A DNA stretch of 64,000 nt from Artocarpus heterophyllus (lineage: Eukaryota; Streptophyta; Magnoliopsida; Rosales; Moraceae). Positions 25,391-37,066 of the stretch are shown one piece after another (the first letter of the stretch is position 1; every line of letters begins with the position of its first letter). Made by a program: the position numbers and the translations under genes. Below the pieces are notes generated by a model. It was not told the DNA's origin. It ran no database searches and saw only the letters and a list, made by a program, of their open reading frames with translations. Where the stretch lies: positions 25,921,155 through 25,985,154 of the forward strand of contig CM046338.1 in the NCBI GenBank assembly GCA_025403435.1, in the 5' to 3' direction.

Positions 25391-26892
25391 GGAGGTAGAT
25401 GTGATCTTCTGTATTTAGAAACTTGTTTGGTTGAGGAATTCAATGACATTTGGGTCATAGATTTCGGAGCAACTAATCATGTTTGTGTTTCTCTACAGGG
25501 GTTCAAATAAACGAGAAGTTTACTGCATGAAGACTTCATGCTTCGGATGGGCGATGGATCCTTAGGCTTAGCTAAAGCAGTGGGAGACATCCATCTATAT
25601 TTTGATAATTATAGGAATTTAATTTTGTGAGATTGTTTTTATGTTCCTAAATTTAAAAGGAATTTAATTTTTGTAGCTTGTTTATTTAAATACTCATATT
25701 TGGTTTCTTTTAATAATAAAGTGGTAATTCGTAAAAACAAATCTTTTATCTATTCTGGATGGATGCAAAATAACCTGTATTTTATCAAATTTAAGATGGA
25801 CTTAGTACTTAATGCTGAGATGAATGATAATAACTCTAAAAGACTTAAAACTTCTCACTCTAATAAGACTTATCTTTGGCATTTATGACTTGGTCATATT
25901 AACCTAAATAGGATTCAAAGGTTGGTAAGGGATGGACCTTTAAGTCATTTAAAGGTAGAATCTATACCACACTATGGATCTTGTTTGGAGGGTAAAATGA
26001 CCAAAAGACCATTTGGGTCTAAGGCAAGAGGGCCGAAAGGGTTCTAGAACTTGTACATAGTGATGTTTGTAGACCGATGAATATTCAGGCACGAGGAGGG
26101 TATAAGTACTTCATCACTTTTATTGAGGATTACTCAAGGTATGGGTATGTGCACCTATTGCACTACAAAAGCAAAACTTTTGACAAGTTTAGGGAGTTTC
26201 AGGCTAAAGTGGAAAAGCAATTGAGTAGACCCATAAAGGCACTTCGTTCCGATCGAGGTGGTGAATACTTTTCTGATGAGTTCTTAGGACACTGATTAGA
26301 GAATAGGATTTTATCCCATTTGATTACACCGGGTACTCCGCAGCAAAATGGCATAGCGGAGAGAAAAAAGATGACTTTGTTGGACATGGTTAGGTCTATG
26401 ATGAGTTATTCATCATTGCCTTTATCTTTTTAGGGATATACACTGCAAACCGCATGTTACCTTTTGAACAACGTGCCTTCAAAATTAGTCCTTAAAACTC
26501 CTCACGAGTTGTGGACGGGCAAGAAGACATCCTTAAACCAGATTCGCATATGGGGATGTCCGGCTCATATCTTGTTTAGGGATGCAAATAAGTTAGAAGC
26601 ACGTTCAGAAATTTGCGTGTTTGTAGGATATCCAAAAGGGACTAAAGGGGGTTATTTTTATAACCCAAAGGAAAATAAAGTCGTGATTTTAACTAATGCA
26701 ACTTCCTTGAGGAGAGTTACATGGACGACTTTAAGCCTCAAAGCAAATTGGTGCTTGAGGAGTTGAGGAGTGATTTAATCTCTTTGGGGGTTCCAATAGA
26801 AACTACTCCAATTGGTGTAGAAAAACCAAACAAACTTAAACAACAACATAAGGGGCTTTGGGGTAGTGGGAGGATCAGGCGTCAACCCAAGA
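25391..26892 (+). pseudogene. Copia protease and integrase remnant
   Basis: The protease motif reads VIDFGATNHV (about 25457), where D-S-G is usual; the change is Ser to Phe. The pre-integrase part includes TYLWHL-LGHINLNRIQRL (25870-25925). The integrase core (26077-26400) keeps FIEDYSRYGYV, LRSDRGGEY and GTPQQNGIAERK, the three acidic catalytic positions of a DDE integrase. Beyond it is the AHILFRDANKLEARSEICVF segment (26560-26630). Several stops break it, and the gypsy-type solo LTR interrupts the frame at RRQPK|RYIFNGE (26892/30225). The second half resumes at 30225. Confidence 0.87.
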
Positions 26893-29800
26893 TGTAGTGC
26901 CCCCTTACGGACGTCACAGATATCGTTACATTCATTCATTACATACTTTTATTCTAGGATAAACTATTTTATTAAAAGATAATTTGAAAACATAAATTGA
27001 AAAACATACCCAAGATCCATGCATATTTTTTTTTATACATCAATATTTAATATATTACTCATTTATAATCATTCTTTAAATAGTTTATCTCACTGAATAA
27101 TAAATTCAGAATAAAAACTCATAGTTCAAAATCTGCTTACATAGTTCGGTAGGCCGAACTTGAGACTTCGATAAGCCGAACTCGACCGGCATGCCGAAGA
27201 TCATCCATTGGCAGGCCGCCCGAGGCTTTGCAAAAATGGGGTTTTAAAATTAAAAAGATCGGCAGACCGATACTTAACAATCGACAGGCCATTTAAATTA
27301 TTCGACAATCCGGCCAGTAATGATTGGCAAGCCAAACTATTATAAAAATTTTGTTTTAAAACTGTCTTAAAGTGTCATGGTTCAAATCTTAAAAGTCCGT
27401 CAAACAAACATACTCAAAATTATAAAACATAGTTCATAAGTTTTAAAACTTCTTTTCTTGGCGTCTTCCATTTTCAATCCATCTTGCTTAGCTCATACGT
27501 CTTTCCTTGTCCTCCTCCTATTCCATTATCTTCTTACCCTTATCTGCAACATGATGTAAAATTGAATAAGCTAATGCTTAGTAAGTACATTTCATATCTC
27601 ATAAGTAAAAACATTTTATGAACATCATCATCATCATCATCATAATAGTGCACTAGGCACAATTTCATAAGGAACATATCTTTCATTATTATGTCCATAT
27701 TAAAATTTAATTCATTTTATCTTAAGGGCCCAAGTGTTACATCATAATCATCATTGTAGGGGCACCGTCATGAGAGGAGAAGGGTAGTTAATCCTAAACA
27801 AAACATAACATCATAACATAACTTAAACATGGGTATGCAACACTTTTTTAGGTGATACATATATACACATAAATATACTTACATGTTTTGAAAGACATCA
27901 TCATCGAAACATGCATAAACTTTAAAAATCAAACTTTCATAATAAAACATCATGTATAATCATCGTGGAAATCATTATAAAACCATCATGAACATAGATT
28001 TCAAAATTTTCATTAATTACATCACATTGCAGGTGAGAATGTACTTACTTGTATAGCTTACTTAACCTTAATCGAATTGTAGGTGATGTCACCGCAGTCT
28101 CGATGTGCTCATTGCTTAGTGTGTTCATGCCATACATTTATTTAAAGATACATAAAATTAATGGTCATTCTCATAAAATTCTCCATCATCATATAACGTC
28201 ATCCATGCTTCAAACTCAAGAAAATTACAAGTACACAAAAGCATTATACAACACTCATGCTAAACTAAAGAAATTTTAAAACTCTGCCTGATCCTTGCAA
28301 ATTCATATCTCAATAATTCTTAATTCATACACAATTCAAGCACCAAACTTGGCAGGGACAAAGCTAACATATAAACATAAAACCATGATTTTTTGTTAGT
28401 CATAAAAATTCTATTTAACAATTTAAATAAATCACATATCATACAATACAAAATCTGCCAGCAATAATAACACAATGAGCAGTCCCTACTAACATTCACA
28501 TAATAAATTATTTACATCTCAAAATAATTCATAAATATCTTGCAAGTAATAGACACCTAGAACTATAACATATTCAAAATTTGTCTTCAAATAAAATTAG
28601 GATATATCAAAACATGCATTGGAAAATCAGTGGTGAAGCTAACTTCAGGTTTGATAGGCAGTGAGTATTCTTTAGAAAACATTTTCAAGCAATTAAAATA
28701 AAATTACTTAGCCTCCAACATTTTAATAGCAACTTATTAACATACAAATACAATACTAAAAAAATTCTCATCACCAAATAAAATCATTTAGTCATACAAC
28801 AACTGCATAAAATAACAGTCCATCAATTCATTGATAAAATAGTCCCCTAACCTAGTCTTAATGAAAATTCCAAAACACATAAAATATTCATCAAATCATC
28901 ACCAAACTTTCCAGTCCATAACATAACATATACATGAACATATTTGCCAAATTTTGCAAAAATCAAAGCACTTTTGCCCCTTGAACAAAAACCACGTTCT
29001 TGTGCAACATAACCAATCAGCAACAATTCATTATGAAGTGCAGAGCATGAACATTTAATATCTCAGCCTACACGACACCAAATGGCTCAAAATTTGGAGC
29101 AAAATCTCATAGCATGTACATGAAAATCATATTAAAAATTCAGAGCAAAAAAATATTTGTAGACAAAGTTATGGGGGTCGGAACATAGAGAAAATACAGC
29201 ATTACCGATCAGCATTAGTTAGCAGTGAGTGGCAGAGAGAAGAAAATTGATATCTGAGGATAGAAAAATCCAAATAGGGTGAAATTTTAAAGGTTAACAC
29301 ATAACACATATATGAATAACATATTAAAAATTCAGAGAAAAATGAATTTTTTAGAGAAAGATAAAGCAGTCGGATTATAGGGTGTTCAAAATTCCTGAAT
29401 TGCTGAGAAGAGTCTCTGACCTCAAAACAATTTTTTTTCTCAAGCCTCCTTGAATCAATCCCAACGAAATTTCAATATTTCTTTAAGTATTTGCAAGAAA
29501 ATAGAGGAGAGACGAGGAAGAAATTCGTGGAGGAGAAAGGAGATAAAGAGAGAGAGAGATAGAGAAAGCGTGGTAGAAAGAGGAGGTTTGTTTACGTGAA
29601 AATGAAAATGGCATAAAAGGAAGGGGTGTCTTCTCTATGATTTTCAGAAATTTTTGACTAAAATTTTGGGCATCTCATGTGGACATAGAGAGAGATAGGG
29701 GAAAGTCAACAATTAAGCTCCACTTACCATATATCACAATTTCAAAAGAGGAAAACTCAACAAATGACCAATGAACCTAAAAGTCAACATTTTATTACCT

Positions 29801-30219
29801 AGAATAAGGAAAAAAATTAAAAATATGCCAATCAATCAAAATTAATCATCCAATCATCAAAATCATCCTTGTCACAAATTTTAGGAGAGATTTCTGCCGA
29901 CTGCTCGTCAGTAGTCTTCGGCCGGCCGACTCTCGGTTCAGCCTGCCAAAGGTATGAGGTTCGGCCTGCTGATAAAATTGCATCGGCCTGCCGTTCTATT
30001 TGGACAATTCGGCCTGCCAAACTACCATATTTAAAACATTAAATAAATAGTTAAACACACTACATAAATGACATGAACACTTGAGCACATCGATTTCACG
30101 TGACCGTCAACTGTCATAACACTTAAAAAAAATATTCAGTAGCATAAAGTCATATATTACTAAAGAAAATACTTAACGTTGATATTCATCCATTACATGA
30201 AAATTTAACGGGTGTTACA
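26893..30219 (-). mobile_element. Solo LTR of a gypsy-B-type element inside copia, reverse strand, 3.3 kb
   Basis: On the minus strand it starts TGTAACACCCGTTAAAT and ends CGTCCGTAAGGGGGCACTACA. Both ends match the family B LTRs at 41109 and 49708. It is flanked by CAAGA at 26888-26892 and 30220-30224, a perfect 5-bp TSD. Removing it restores the copia frame ...RRQPK|RYIFNGE. It has no internal region. At 3327 bp it is almost twice the family B LTRs (1.7 kb), with extra sequence toward its 3' end and two palindrome clusters (27143-27340 and 29885-30028). Small open frames within it, such as 28049-28279, are incidental. Confidence 0.93.
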
Positions 30220-30224
30220 CAAGA

Positions 30225-31799
30225 GGTATATATTTAATGGTGAGGCCTTTTTGGCTTAACCAGATAAACATAACAGGGATCCTCACACTTACGTAGAGGC
30301 TATGGAGGATGTTGATTCAAAACTCTGGATAGAGGCCATGAACACAAAGATAAAGTCTATGGAGACTAATTAGGTATAGGAGCCCTGAAGGGGTAAAACC
30401 TATACGGTGTAAGTGGATCTACAAGAGGAAGAGAGGAGTGGTTGGAAAGGTCGAAACCTTTAAGGCTAGACTAGTAGCTAAGGGATGCATGCAAAAGGAA
30501 GGAATCGATTATGAGGAAACCTTTTCGCCTATAGCCATGCTTAAGTCTATCTAGATTCTCTTGTCCATAGCTGTCGCACTCGACTACGAGATTTGGAGGA
30601 TAGATGTCAAGATGGCTTTTCTAAATGGCTATCTTGATGAGTTAATATATATGGAACAACCAGATGGGTTCAAGGTCAAGGGTCAAGAGGGTCAAAATGG
30701 ACTTAAGCAAGCTTCCTATTGTTCTAACATAAGATTTTATCAAGTGATCAAGACTTATGGGTTCGCACAAAATGAGGATGAACCATGTGTGTACAAACAC
30801 ATTAAGGATGAGAAGGTGGTTTTCTACTGCTCTATGTAGATGACATTCTGCTAATTGGCAATGACGTTGGAGTGTTGTCATTGGTCAAATTATGGTTGAC
30901 CAAGCAATTTGAGATGAAGGACATGGGTAGGGTTAATTTTGTTCTCGGTATCCAAATTTTTCAGGATAGGAAGAATAGAATGATAGCTTTGTCTCAGGCT
31001 GGCTACATAAATAAGATTCTCAGCAGGTTTGCGATGCAGGATTCCAAGAAAGGTAGGCAACCATCTAGGTCTGGAGTTACTCTTTCTAAGAAAGACTCTC
31101 CAAAGTCTAAGGAAGAAAGAGAATACATGAAAAAGGTGCCTTATGCTTCAACAGTGGGTAGTTTCATGTATATCATGTTTTGCATACGACCGGATATTTG
31201 TTATATGGTTGGGATTATAAGTTGATTTCAGGCGGATCCCAGACCAAACCATCGGGTTGCAGTCAAGCATATTTTCAATTAACTGAAAAGGACTCAAGGG
31301 TATATGTTTATGTATTCGGGTGAAGACTTAACTCCTCTAGGATACATTGATTTGGATTTCCAATCCTGTTTGGATTCTAGGAGATCGACTTTGGATTTTG
31401 TGTTTACTTTGGGCGGGGGTGTCATCAGTTGAAGAAGTGTGAAGCAAGATTGCCTTTCGGATTCAACGATGGAAGCTAAGTATGCAACAGTTAGTGATGC
31501 TTTGAAAAACAACACTATGGCTCCACAAGTTCCTTGGAGATCTAGAGGTAGTTTCTAGTATGGATAAGACGGTATCATTGTACTGTGATAATAATACGGT
31601 GGTAGCTAATACTAAGGAACCAAGATTTCACAAGAAGAGTAAGCATATTGACCGGAAGTATCATGTAATAACAGACTTCGTAGAGGGTGGGTATGTTGCT
31701 ATTTGCAAAATCACATCTGAGGATAATTTAGCTAATCCATTCACGAAGACACTAACTGCGAGAGTTTTCGAGAGGTATGTGGAAGCTATAAGGATGTGA
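30225..31799 (+). pseudogene. Copia reverse transcriptase and RNase H remnant
   Basis: The frame resumes at RYIFNGEAF after the solo LTR. Reverse transcriptase landmarks are IWRIDVKMAFLNGYLDELIY (30593-30652) and the YVDD active site at 30832-30843, which lies one base out of frame with the preceding segment. Next come MKDMGRVNFVLGIQI (30911-30955) and the SFMYIMFCIRPDICY block (about 31162-31206). The RNase H end carries SLYCDNNTVVANTKEPRFHK (31572-31631) and ITSEDNLANPFTKTL. It ends at TGA 31797-31799. Stops at about 30257, 30370 and 31223, plus the frameshift before YVDD, make it inactive. Confidence 0.88.
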
Positions 31800-31826
31800 G
31801 ATGTGTCATATTTACTCACTTAGTGC

Positions 31827-31837
31827 AAGTGAGAGAT
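31827..31837 (+). other. Copia polypurine tract
   Basis: AAGTGAGAGAT lies directly before the 3' LTR (TGTTAGA). It matches the purine tract form AAGTGGGAGAT common in plant copia elements. Confidence 0.75.
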
Positions 31838-33859
31838 TGTTAGACGTGTATGCCCTAAGGAGTAAAAATATAATATGTTTTTGGATACATTTTTATCAAT
31901 AAAGAATTTATTTATTATTTATATACCAAATCTTGTCCTCTTTATGTTTATATTTGTTGAATGTATGTCAAGCAAATGAAAGTCTGAGATTGTCGATCAA
32001 AGCCTTCAAGAATTAGGCATATGATGGACAGATTATGCAGAAGACACAATTCTTAAGGTGACGATCTAAATTATAAGATTCGTAATCGATGGAATAAAGT
32101 TGGGCGCTTTATTCATGCAAAGATTGTTATGTTGTCTTTATCCCTAACGAGAGATGATTTGTCTTGACCATCGGAGGTGGACTCGTGAATAGAAACCTTG
32201 GCAGATTGCCATACATTACGAAGTGTTGGATCAGGATATAAAGTGAATTGATTTGGATTAATAATTTTGTCTCAGCAAATCGATTCACTTTAGACAATCA
32301 TGTGTATTGTATTTTAATCCTGAGATGAATAATGGGCCTGTTGTCTTGACTTATGTCGTTTGATGTGCCAAAAGGTGACATCCACATTTTAATAGTGGTA
32401 CGCATGTTAGTACGTTGGAGGCATAGCCCTTGATAGCATAGACCAATCATTCATAGATATGAAATCCATAGCTTCTCTTTAGGAGTAGTGATATTCTCTT
32501 ATATGCGTTATCCAGTAATTGAAAAACTGGAGCGCTCAACCATTTGGATACATAGGTATAACCGAATGGTATACCGTCTTTGGATGGTAAGTTTTCCAAT
32601 GGTGAAATAATGGAACGTAAGATAAAAATAATAGGGAATGTAAGATAAAACTTGTCCTTAAGCCGGTTATGGATAATCATATGGGGATATGATATATTAT
32701 GGAGACTTAGCGATACAGACTTCATAATTCTATATAGTTCGAGAGTGCAACTCTAAGCTTTTAGTAGAGTAGCGTTAGAGTTGATAATTATGAAATGTAT
32801 GTCTGGGATATTGGGTTTCATAATTATCGAGAGCTTGAACTATATAAGTCCATCAGGTCTTATTTGCTAGCTCATAAAAATCCTATAACGATACGACGTG
32901 CTTTTCCAAATTATCAAATTGGCTGAAAATTTGATACAATCAAATAATTCATATCTATTTATCGATTGAATTAATTTTGTGAAAATTAATTCAAGATAAA
33001 CTTGTTGATTTATTGGATCAGATAATTCATGTCTGTTTGTCGGTTGGATTAATTTTGAATAAATTAATTCAAGATAAACTTATTTAAATTATTAGGAATA
33101 TTTATTTTCCAAGGGATTATCTAGATATAACTATTTTAATCAGATAACTTCTCTATTGAGTTATTTGAATTAAAACTAAAGCCCTATCATAAGAATCTCA
33201 GGTGGGAAATAAAGATTCATATGGATCATTTATCGTAAGTTCGGCAGGCTAATCTTTAAGTTCGGCAGGCCGATCTTTAAGTTTGGCTTGCCAATGAAGG
33301 AAGTTCAGCAGGCCAAACTAGAAATTCTGCCTATCGATCGAGCGTTAAATAAATCATGCGTTTCCATGTAGATTTTTATCATATATTGTTTCTGATTTTG
33401 ATTCTAATTTGAATTTTTGAAGCCTTATCTGATAAGGACTGACTCTTGGGCCCAATCTTTATAAAAAGAGGAGTGAGACTCATTGTTATTTAGATCAATT
33501 GAGAAATCTAGAGCGAGACTCTACCGGCGAGACTCTGCAACTCTCGGAAAGCTGTTGTTCATAAATCACAAACTATAACTTTGGGTATTTCTCAATTGGT
33601 TGGAAGGAGAGCCACTTGTGGAAGAGCTGTATGAGTGTGCCCACACACACACACCGATCGTGGATAGAGAATAGCAAAGAAGACTAGTTGGTTGAAGCTC
33701 TTCCGGAACGTTACTTCTCTTCACAGATTGCCGAGCTTTTCGTCAAACAATGTTAGTAAGATCTGGTTAATTTATGCATATAGTATGTCAAACTTGTGTT
33801 TTGAAAAATATTCTGGTGTGAAAAATTTTAAAATTCCACTGCATACTGTTTTTCCAACA
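31838..33859 (+). repeat. Copia 3' LTR
   Basis: It begins TGTTAGACGTGTATGCCC and ends TTTTTCCAACA, with the same 2022-bp length as the 5' LTR. The palindrome cluster is at 33238-33335. Confidence 0.93.
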
Positions 33860-33865
33860 TCCTAG

Positions 33866-34658
33866 AGCCATATGATAAGATGCCTTTGAAATCAGAGTTG
33901 TATTGGGTGGTAATTCAATCTCAAATGAAATTTCTCGTTCTAGAGGTAAACATAGTAGTTCATCTAGAAACACATCGATAAACTCTTTTATTATTGGAAC
34001 ATTCTCTTGCTCTAACTGAGCTTCTTAGTCTTTATTTACTAGATTCACAAGGTAACCCGTACATCCACTATTCAACAACTTCTTTGCTTTGAAAGCCAAT
34101 TCTAGTGCTTTTGGAGCCTTAGGGGTCTTTCCAGTATATACAAACTTCTCACTTCTGGGCGGCCAAAATGTGAATCTATGATGTCAGCAATTAATCTTAG
34201 TGGCATACTTTCACAAGAAATCCATTCCCAAGATAACATCATAATCTTGAATATCGATTATTATTAAATCGATAAACAATGTTGTACCGTAAATGATAAT
34301 TGGTACATGATGTCACTAATTATCAAAACTTAAAACCTTCCTGAAGGGAAGTGTAGTCCTAAAGGTCTATTCTATCCTACTTTCTTCAAGTCCTATTCGT
34401 TTTGCAAATTTAAGTGATGCAAACTAATGTGTTGCTCCAAAATCAAATAAAACATAGGCATTAGTTTTAGCAAGAGAAAGTTGACCTGTTACCACTGTTG
34501 AGGTTTCGGCATTGCCTTCACTCTTAGTGTAGGTTTAGATCCACCCACTACGTTCTGGGGCTTCCAGTCGGCCCTAACCAATAGTAGGACCTTCAATCTG
34601 TGCTTGGACTGCATGGAGCTAGGTTCCTTGAGACCTTTGCTGATTTCTGGCTAGTCTG
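33866..34658 (-). pseudogene. Gypsy A protease and start of reverse transcriptase (remnant)
   Basis: On the minus strand, downstream of gag, the frame gives VLFDFGATH (about 34427-34455; the protease D-S/T-G is altered to D-F-G), then LFIDLIIIDIQDYDVILGMDFL (34210-34275), then SGCTGYLVNL. It ends with a linker into reverse transcriptase, EREISFEIELPPNTTLISKA (33870-33935), cut off by the copia insertion. Several in-frame stops occur. Together with 18170-20913 this makes one split pol region. Confidence 0.82.
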
Positions 34659-34659
34659 G

Positions 34660-35690
34660 TTCTAAGGATTGAAGAAACAATTCCTAGCGTAGTGTCCTTC
34701 TTTGCCACAAATAAAACACTTATTAGAGCCAGCTTTATGTTCCCCTGCATGCCTTTTTCCACACTGCCTACATAAAGGTTTGCTATTCCCTCCATCATTT
34801 ACCCTCTTCTGAGGTTGTCCCTTTTGACTCCCTTGATTACTTGTATTCGATTTCCTCTTGTTACTATTGCGATTATGTCTAGACTGGTGGTTTTGAGTTT
34901 GTCCCTGGCTCGGGATACTTCCTTGTCTTTTTGCCTCTGAAGCTTGGTTTTGTTTAGCCAAGGCCCTCTCTTCCCTTTGAGCTTTAATGATCTTTGCTTT
35001 TTCTTCCTTGTCACAGGAGATTCTAAATTTAGCTTTAGATGCCCATTCGATACAATCTTCCATATCCTTGGGTGCATGTCCCCAGCTGTCAACAATAAGG
35101 GCAATTATCCTTTCGCGATTAGTAGACACCAGTTTAGGACAAAGGCGTGCCAATTGATTAAACCTTCTCACAACATCAGTGACTAATAGATTACCTTGTT
35201 AGAAGTTGTTGAATTCCTCTTGCTGCACTGCCATTGTTTCAACATTAAAACAAGCTCTTCTAAACTCCTCAACAAATTCTGACCATGTCATTTTATCTAC
35301 GTTTCTCCTATGCTCCATTAATTCCCACCATCTTTTTATGTCTTTGGTGAGAGAAAATGAAGCGCATAAAAACTTTTCGCAATCATTAAGTCCCATAAAC
35401 TTCAAAACTCTCTCTATGCCAGTGATCCAGTCGTTGACATCTAGCGGATTTGTTGAACCATCAAATTCTAAGACCTTCATTCGTCGAAATCTCTCATAAA
35501 AATCAATGACAAGAACAACAGGGGCTATTGGGGCCATTGGTTCTGCCTGCGGTGCCAGCGGTACCGGTGGTGGATTGTCCACGTGTATTGGGGGTATAGG
35601 GTTTTGGTGAGCCAACTGCTCATGTAGCCGTTGCATTTCTTGCTCCTGAGCTTGGATCCTTTGTTGTAGCTCAATGATTAAAATCATTAA
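34660..35690 (-). pseudogene. Gypsy A gag remnant with zinc knuckle
   Basis: The minus-strand frame from 35687 starts MILIIELQQRIQAQEQEMQR, a probable coiled coil. A proline-rich linker, a gag core (FDGSTNPLDVNDWITGIERV; RWWELMEH; MTWSEFVEEFRR) and a basic Gln/Asn/Lys-rich tail follow. It ends with a CCHC knuckle CFICGKEGHYARNC (34675-34720). One stop (35199-35201) interrupts it; otherwise about 340 residues are open, the best-preserved coding piece of this element. Confidence 0.87.
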
Positions 35691-36138
35691 GTCTGGATTT
35701 GAAGGTCCTCTGGTGCTTCAGCTATTGATAATGTTAAAGTCCTACTATATAATTATAATATTACATTAACGTATATTACTGACTTAATAAGATTATCAAA
35801 ATTTTTCTCAAGTCACATAAGTCCATAAAGATGTAGACAATAATATAAACTTTATATTTATTACAATCACTTTTTACACGTTTTGTTATCAAAACATTTC
35901 ATATATGGCTAACATATCATACTTAATTAACTTCCTTATATAAACTTTCACATCATTTCCAAGAGTAGTCATCTTTACCGATTAATATGAACACCACTGC
36001 TAAGAAGGATACTGTTTACTGGAGGTACACATATACAAGGTCAATAAAGTCAAAATTTTGCTAGCTATATAATTACATGCAATTTTAAAACTAAAAAGGT
36101 CATCAAAAGGTCCATCTTTCCTTGTCAGAGTTAACATC
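35691..36138. other. Non-coding spacer inside gypsy A
   Basis: AT-rich sequence lies between the two gag-like regions of gypsy A. No frame or element ends are recognised. Confidence 0.4.
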
Positions 36139-36916
36139 CTACATATTACTATTCACTAAATCCATTTTCAAGTCTTCCTCCTCCTCCTCCTCACTAGGGT
36201 TGGTAGGCTAATCATCACTGGCATAAATAGGTTCAGGTGGTCCAAGGATATAATCGGGCTCTTCTTGATCATCGTCATCCTCATCCATGTTTGTAGGAGG
36301 ATCATTAAGTGGCGCTACCATATTTCATTCTACATGTAGTATTTCTATAATAAAATCATCTAGATTGGGAAAATCTTGTGGATATTGAATCCGGTGTTGT
36401 ATTTCGTTAGGAAAATCTTACCATATAAGGTCACGACATGTCGTAAGGGTATCTTGGGCAGAATCATTGGTGCCATAGTACAACAAAATCTCATAAGATA
36501 ATGATCCACTGATTTACCCATGTATCTTTACCATATTGCTTCTAAGAGTGTGTTAAGTCGATAACGCCAATCAGCCCATATGAATGGATTGACTTAAACT
36601 GGTATGTTGATAATAGGTGTGGTGGAAATTCTTTAGAAATTTGCCCTTTGAAGCCTTCCCAATCGCGGCGCTATTCCTCTGGGACAATCTTGATCCACCA
36701 TGTTAACGCCTCCCTCTATAATCGTCCTAAAGCCAATGGGACTTGCAGATGGTGTAGGGTGTGACATAAGGAAAAGATCACTTCCATAGAGTTGAACCAT
36801 TCTGTTAATACCATGGGTTGTCGATGTCCTTTTTAACAGGGTGGAACCATATCTTGAAATTCCACGCTAGCTCTTCCATTAGCATCCGCATGACGATTGT
36901 CGGGTGGTGCCGCCAT
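36139..36916 (-). pseudogene. Second gag-like remnant in the gypsy A leader
   Basis: The minus-strand frame opens with ATG at 36914-36916 (MAAPPDNRHADANGRASVEF) and continues through FQDMVPP, PMVLTEWFNSMEVIFSL and REALTWWIKIVPEE. This is the order of a gypsy capsid (FQD.KPP ... W...ME..F ... LTWW). It ends in an acidic stretch (MDEDDDQEEPDYI and a Glu-rich run, 36180-36300). Stops interrupt it at several places. It lies between the primer site and the regular gag of the same element, so gypsy A appears to hold two gag-type regions. It could be a captured gag, a nested remnant or a duplicated ORF. Confidence 0.6.
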
Positions 36917-37052
36917 TAACTATATTTGTCTTGGTTAGTATTATATTCCCGTATAGGAAAATATTTTAATATTTTATATTTAAAATTAAACTATCTTACT
37001 TGAGCTATGGCAGATGGACATGTGGCAAGTGTAGCAGGATGGCAAGATACTA

Positions 37053-37064
37053 GCTTTGATACCA
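37053..37064 (-). other. Gypsy A primer-binding site (initiator Met-tRNA)
   Basis: The plus strand reads GCTTTGATACCA, so the minus strand is TGGTATCAAAGC. This is one transition from the plant consensus TGGTATCAGAGC, and lies two bases from the LTR. Confidence 0.85.
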
Positions 37065-37066
37065 AC

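Larger units (their letters stand above)
20919..33859 (+). mobile_element. Ty1/copia retrotransposon inserted in gypsy A
   Basis: Two direct LTRs of exactly 2022 bp each (20919-22940 and 31838-33859) enclose a primer site, leader, gag, protease, integrase, reverse transcriptase and RNase H, in the copia order (integrase before reverse transcriptase). The flanks are TCCTG (20914-20918) and TCCTA (33860-33864), a 5-bp TSD with one transition. The host frame reads through the junction as ...YHMAL|GELKEL..., which confirms that gypsy A reverse transcriptase was the target. Without the solo LTR at 26893-30219 the element is about 9.6 kb. By eye roughly one base in ten to fifteen differs between the LTRs, mostly transitions, so it is not recent. 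The polyprotein is broken. Confidence 0.95.

Noticed and set aside
25036..25458. 140-residue open frame on the minus strand
   Set aside because: Antisense shadow of copia gag, with phenylalanine runs opposite the lysine-rich gag tail.
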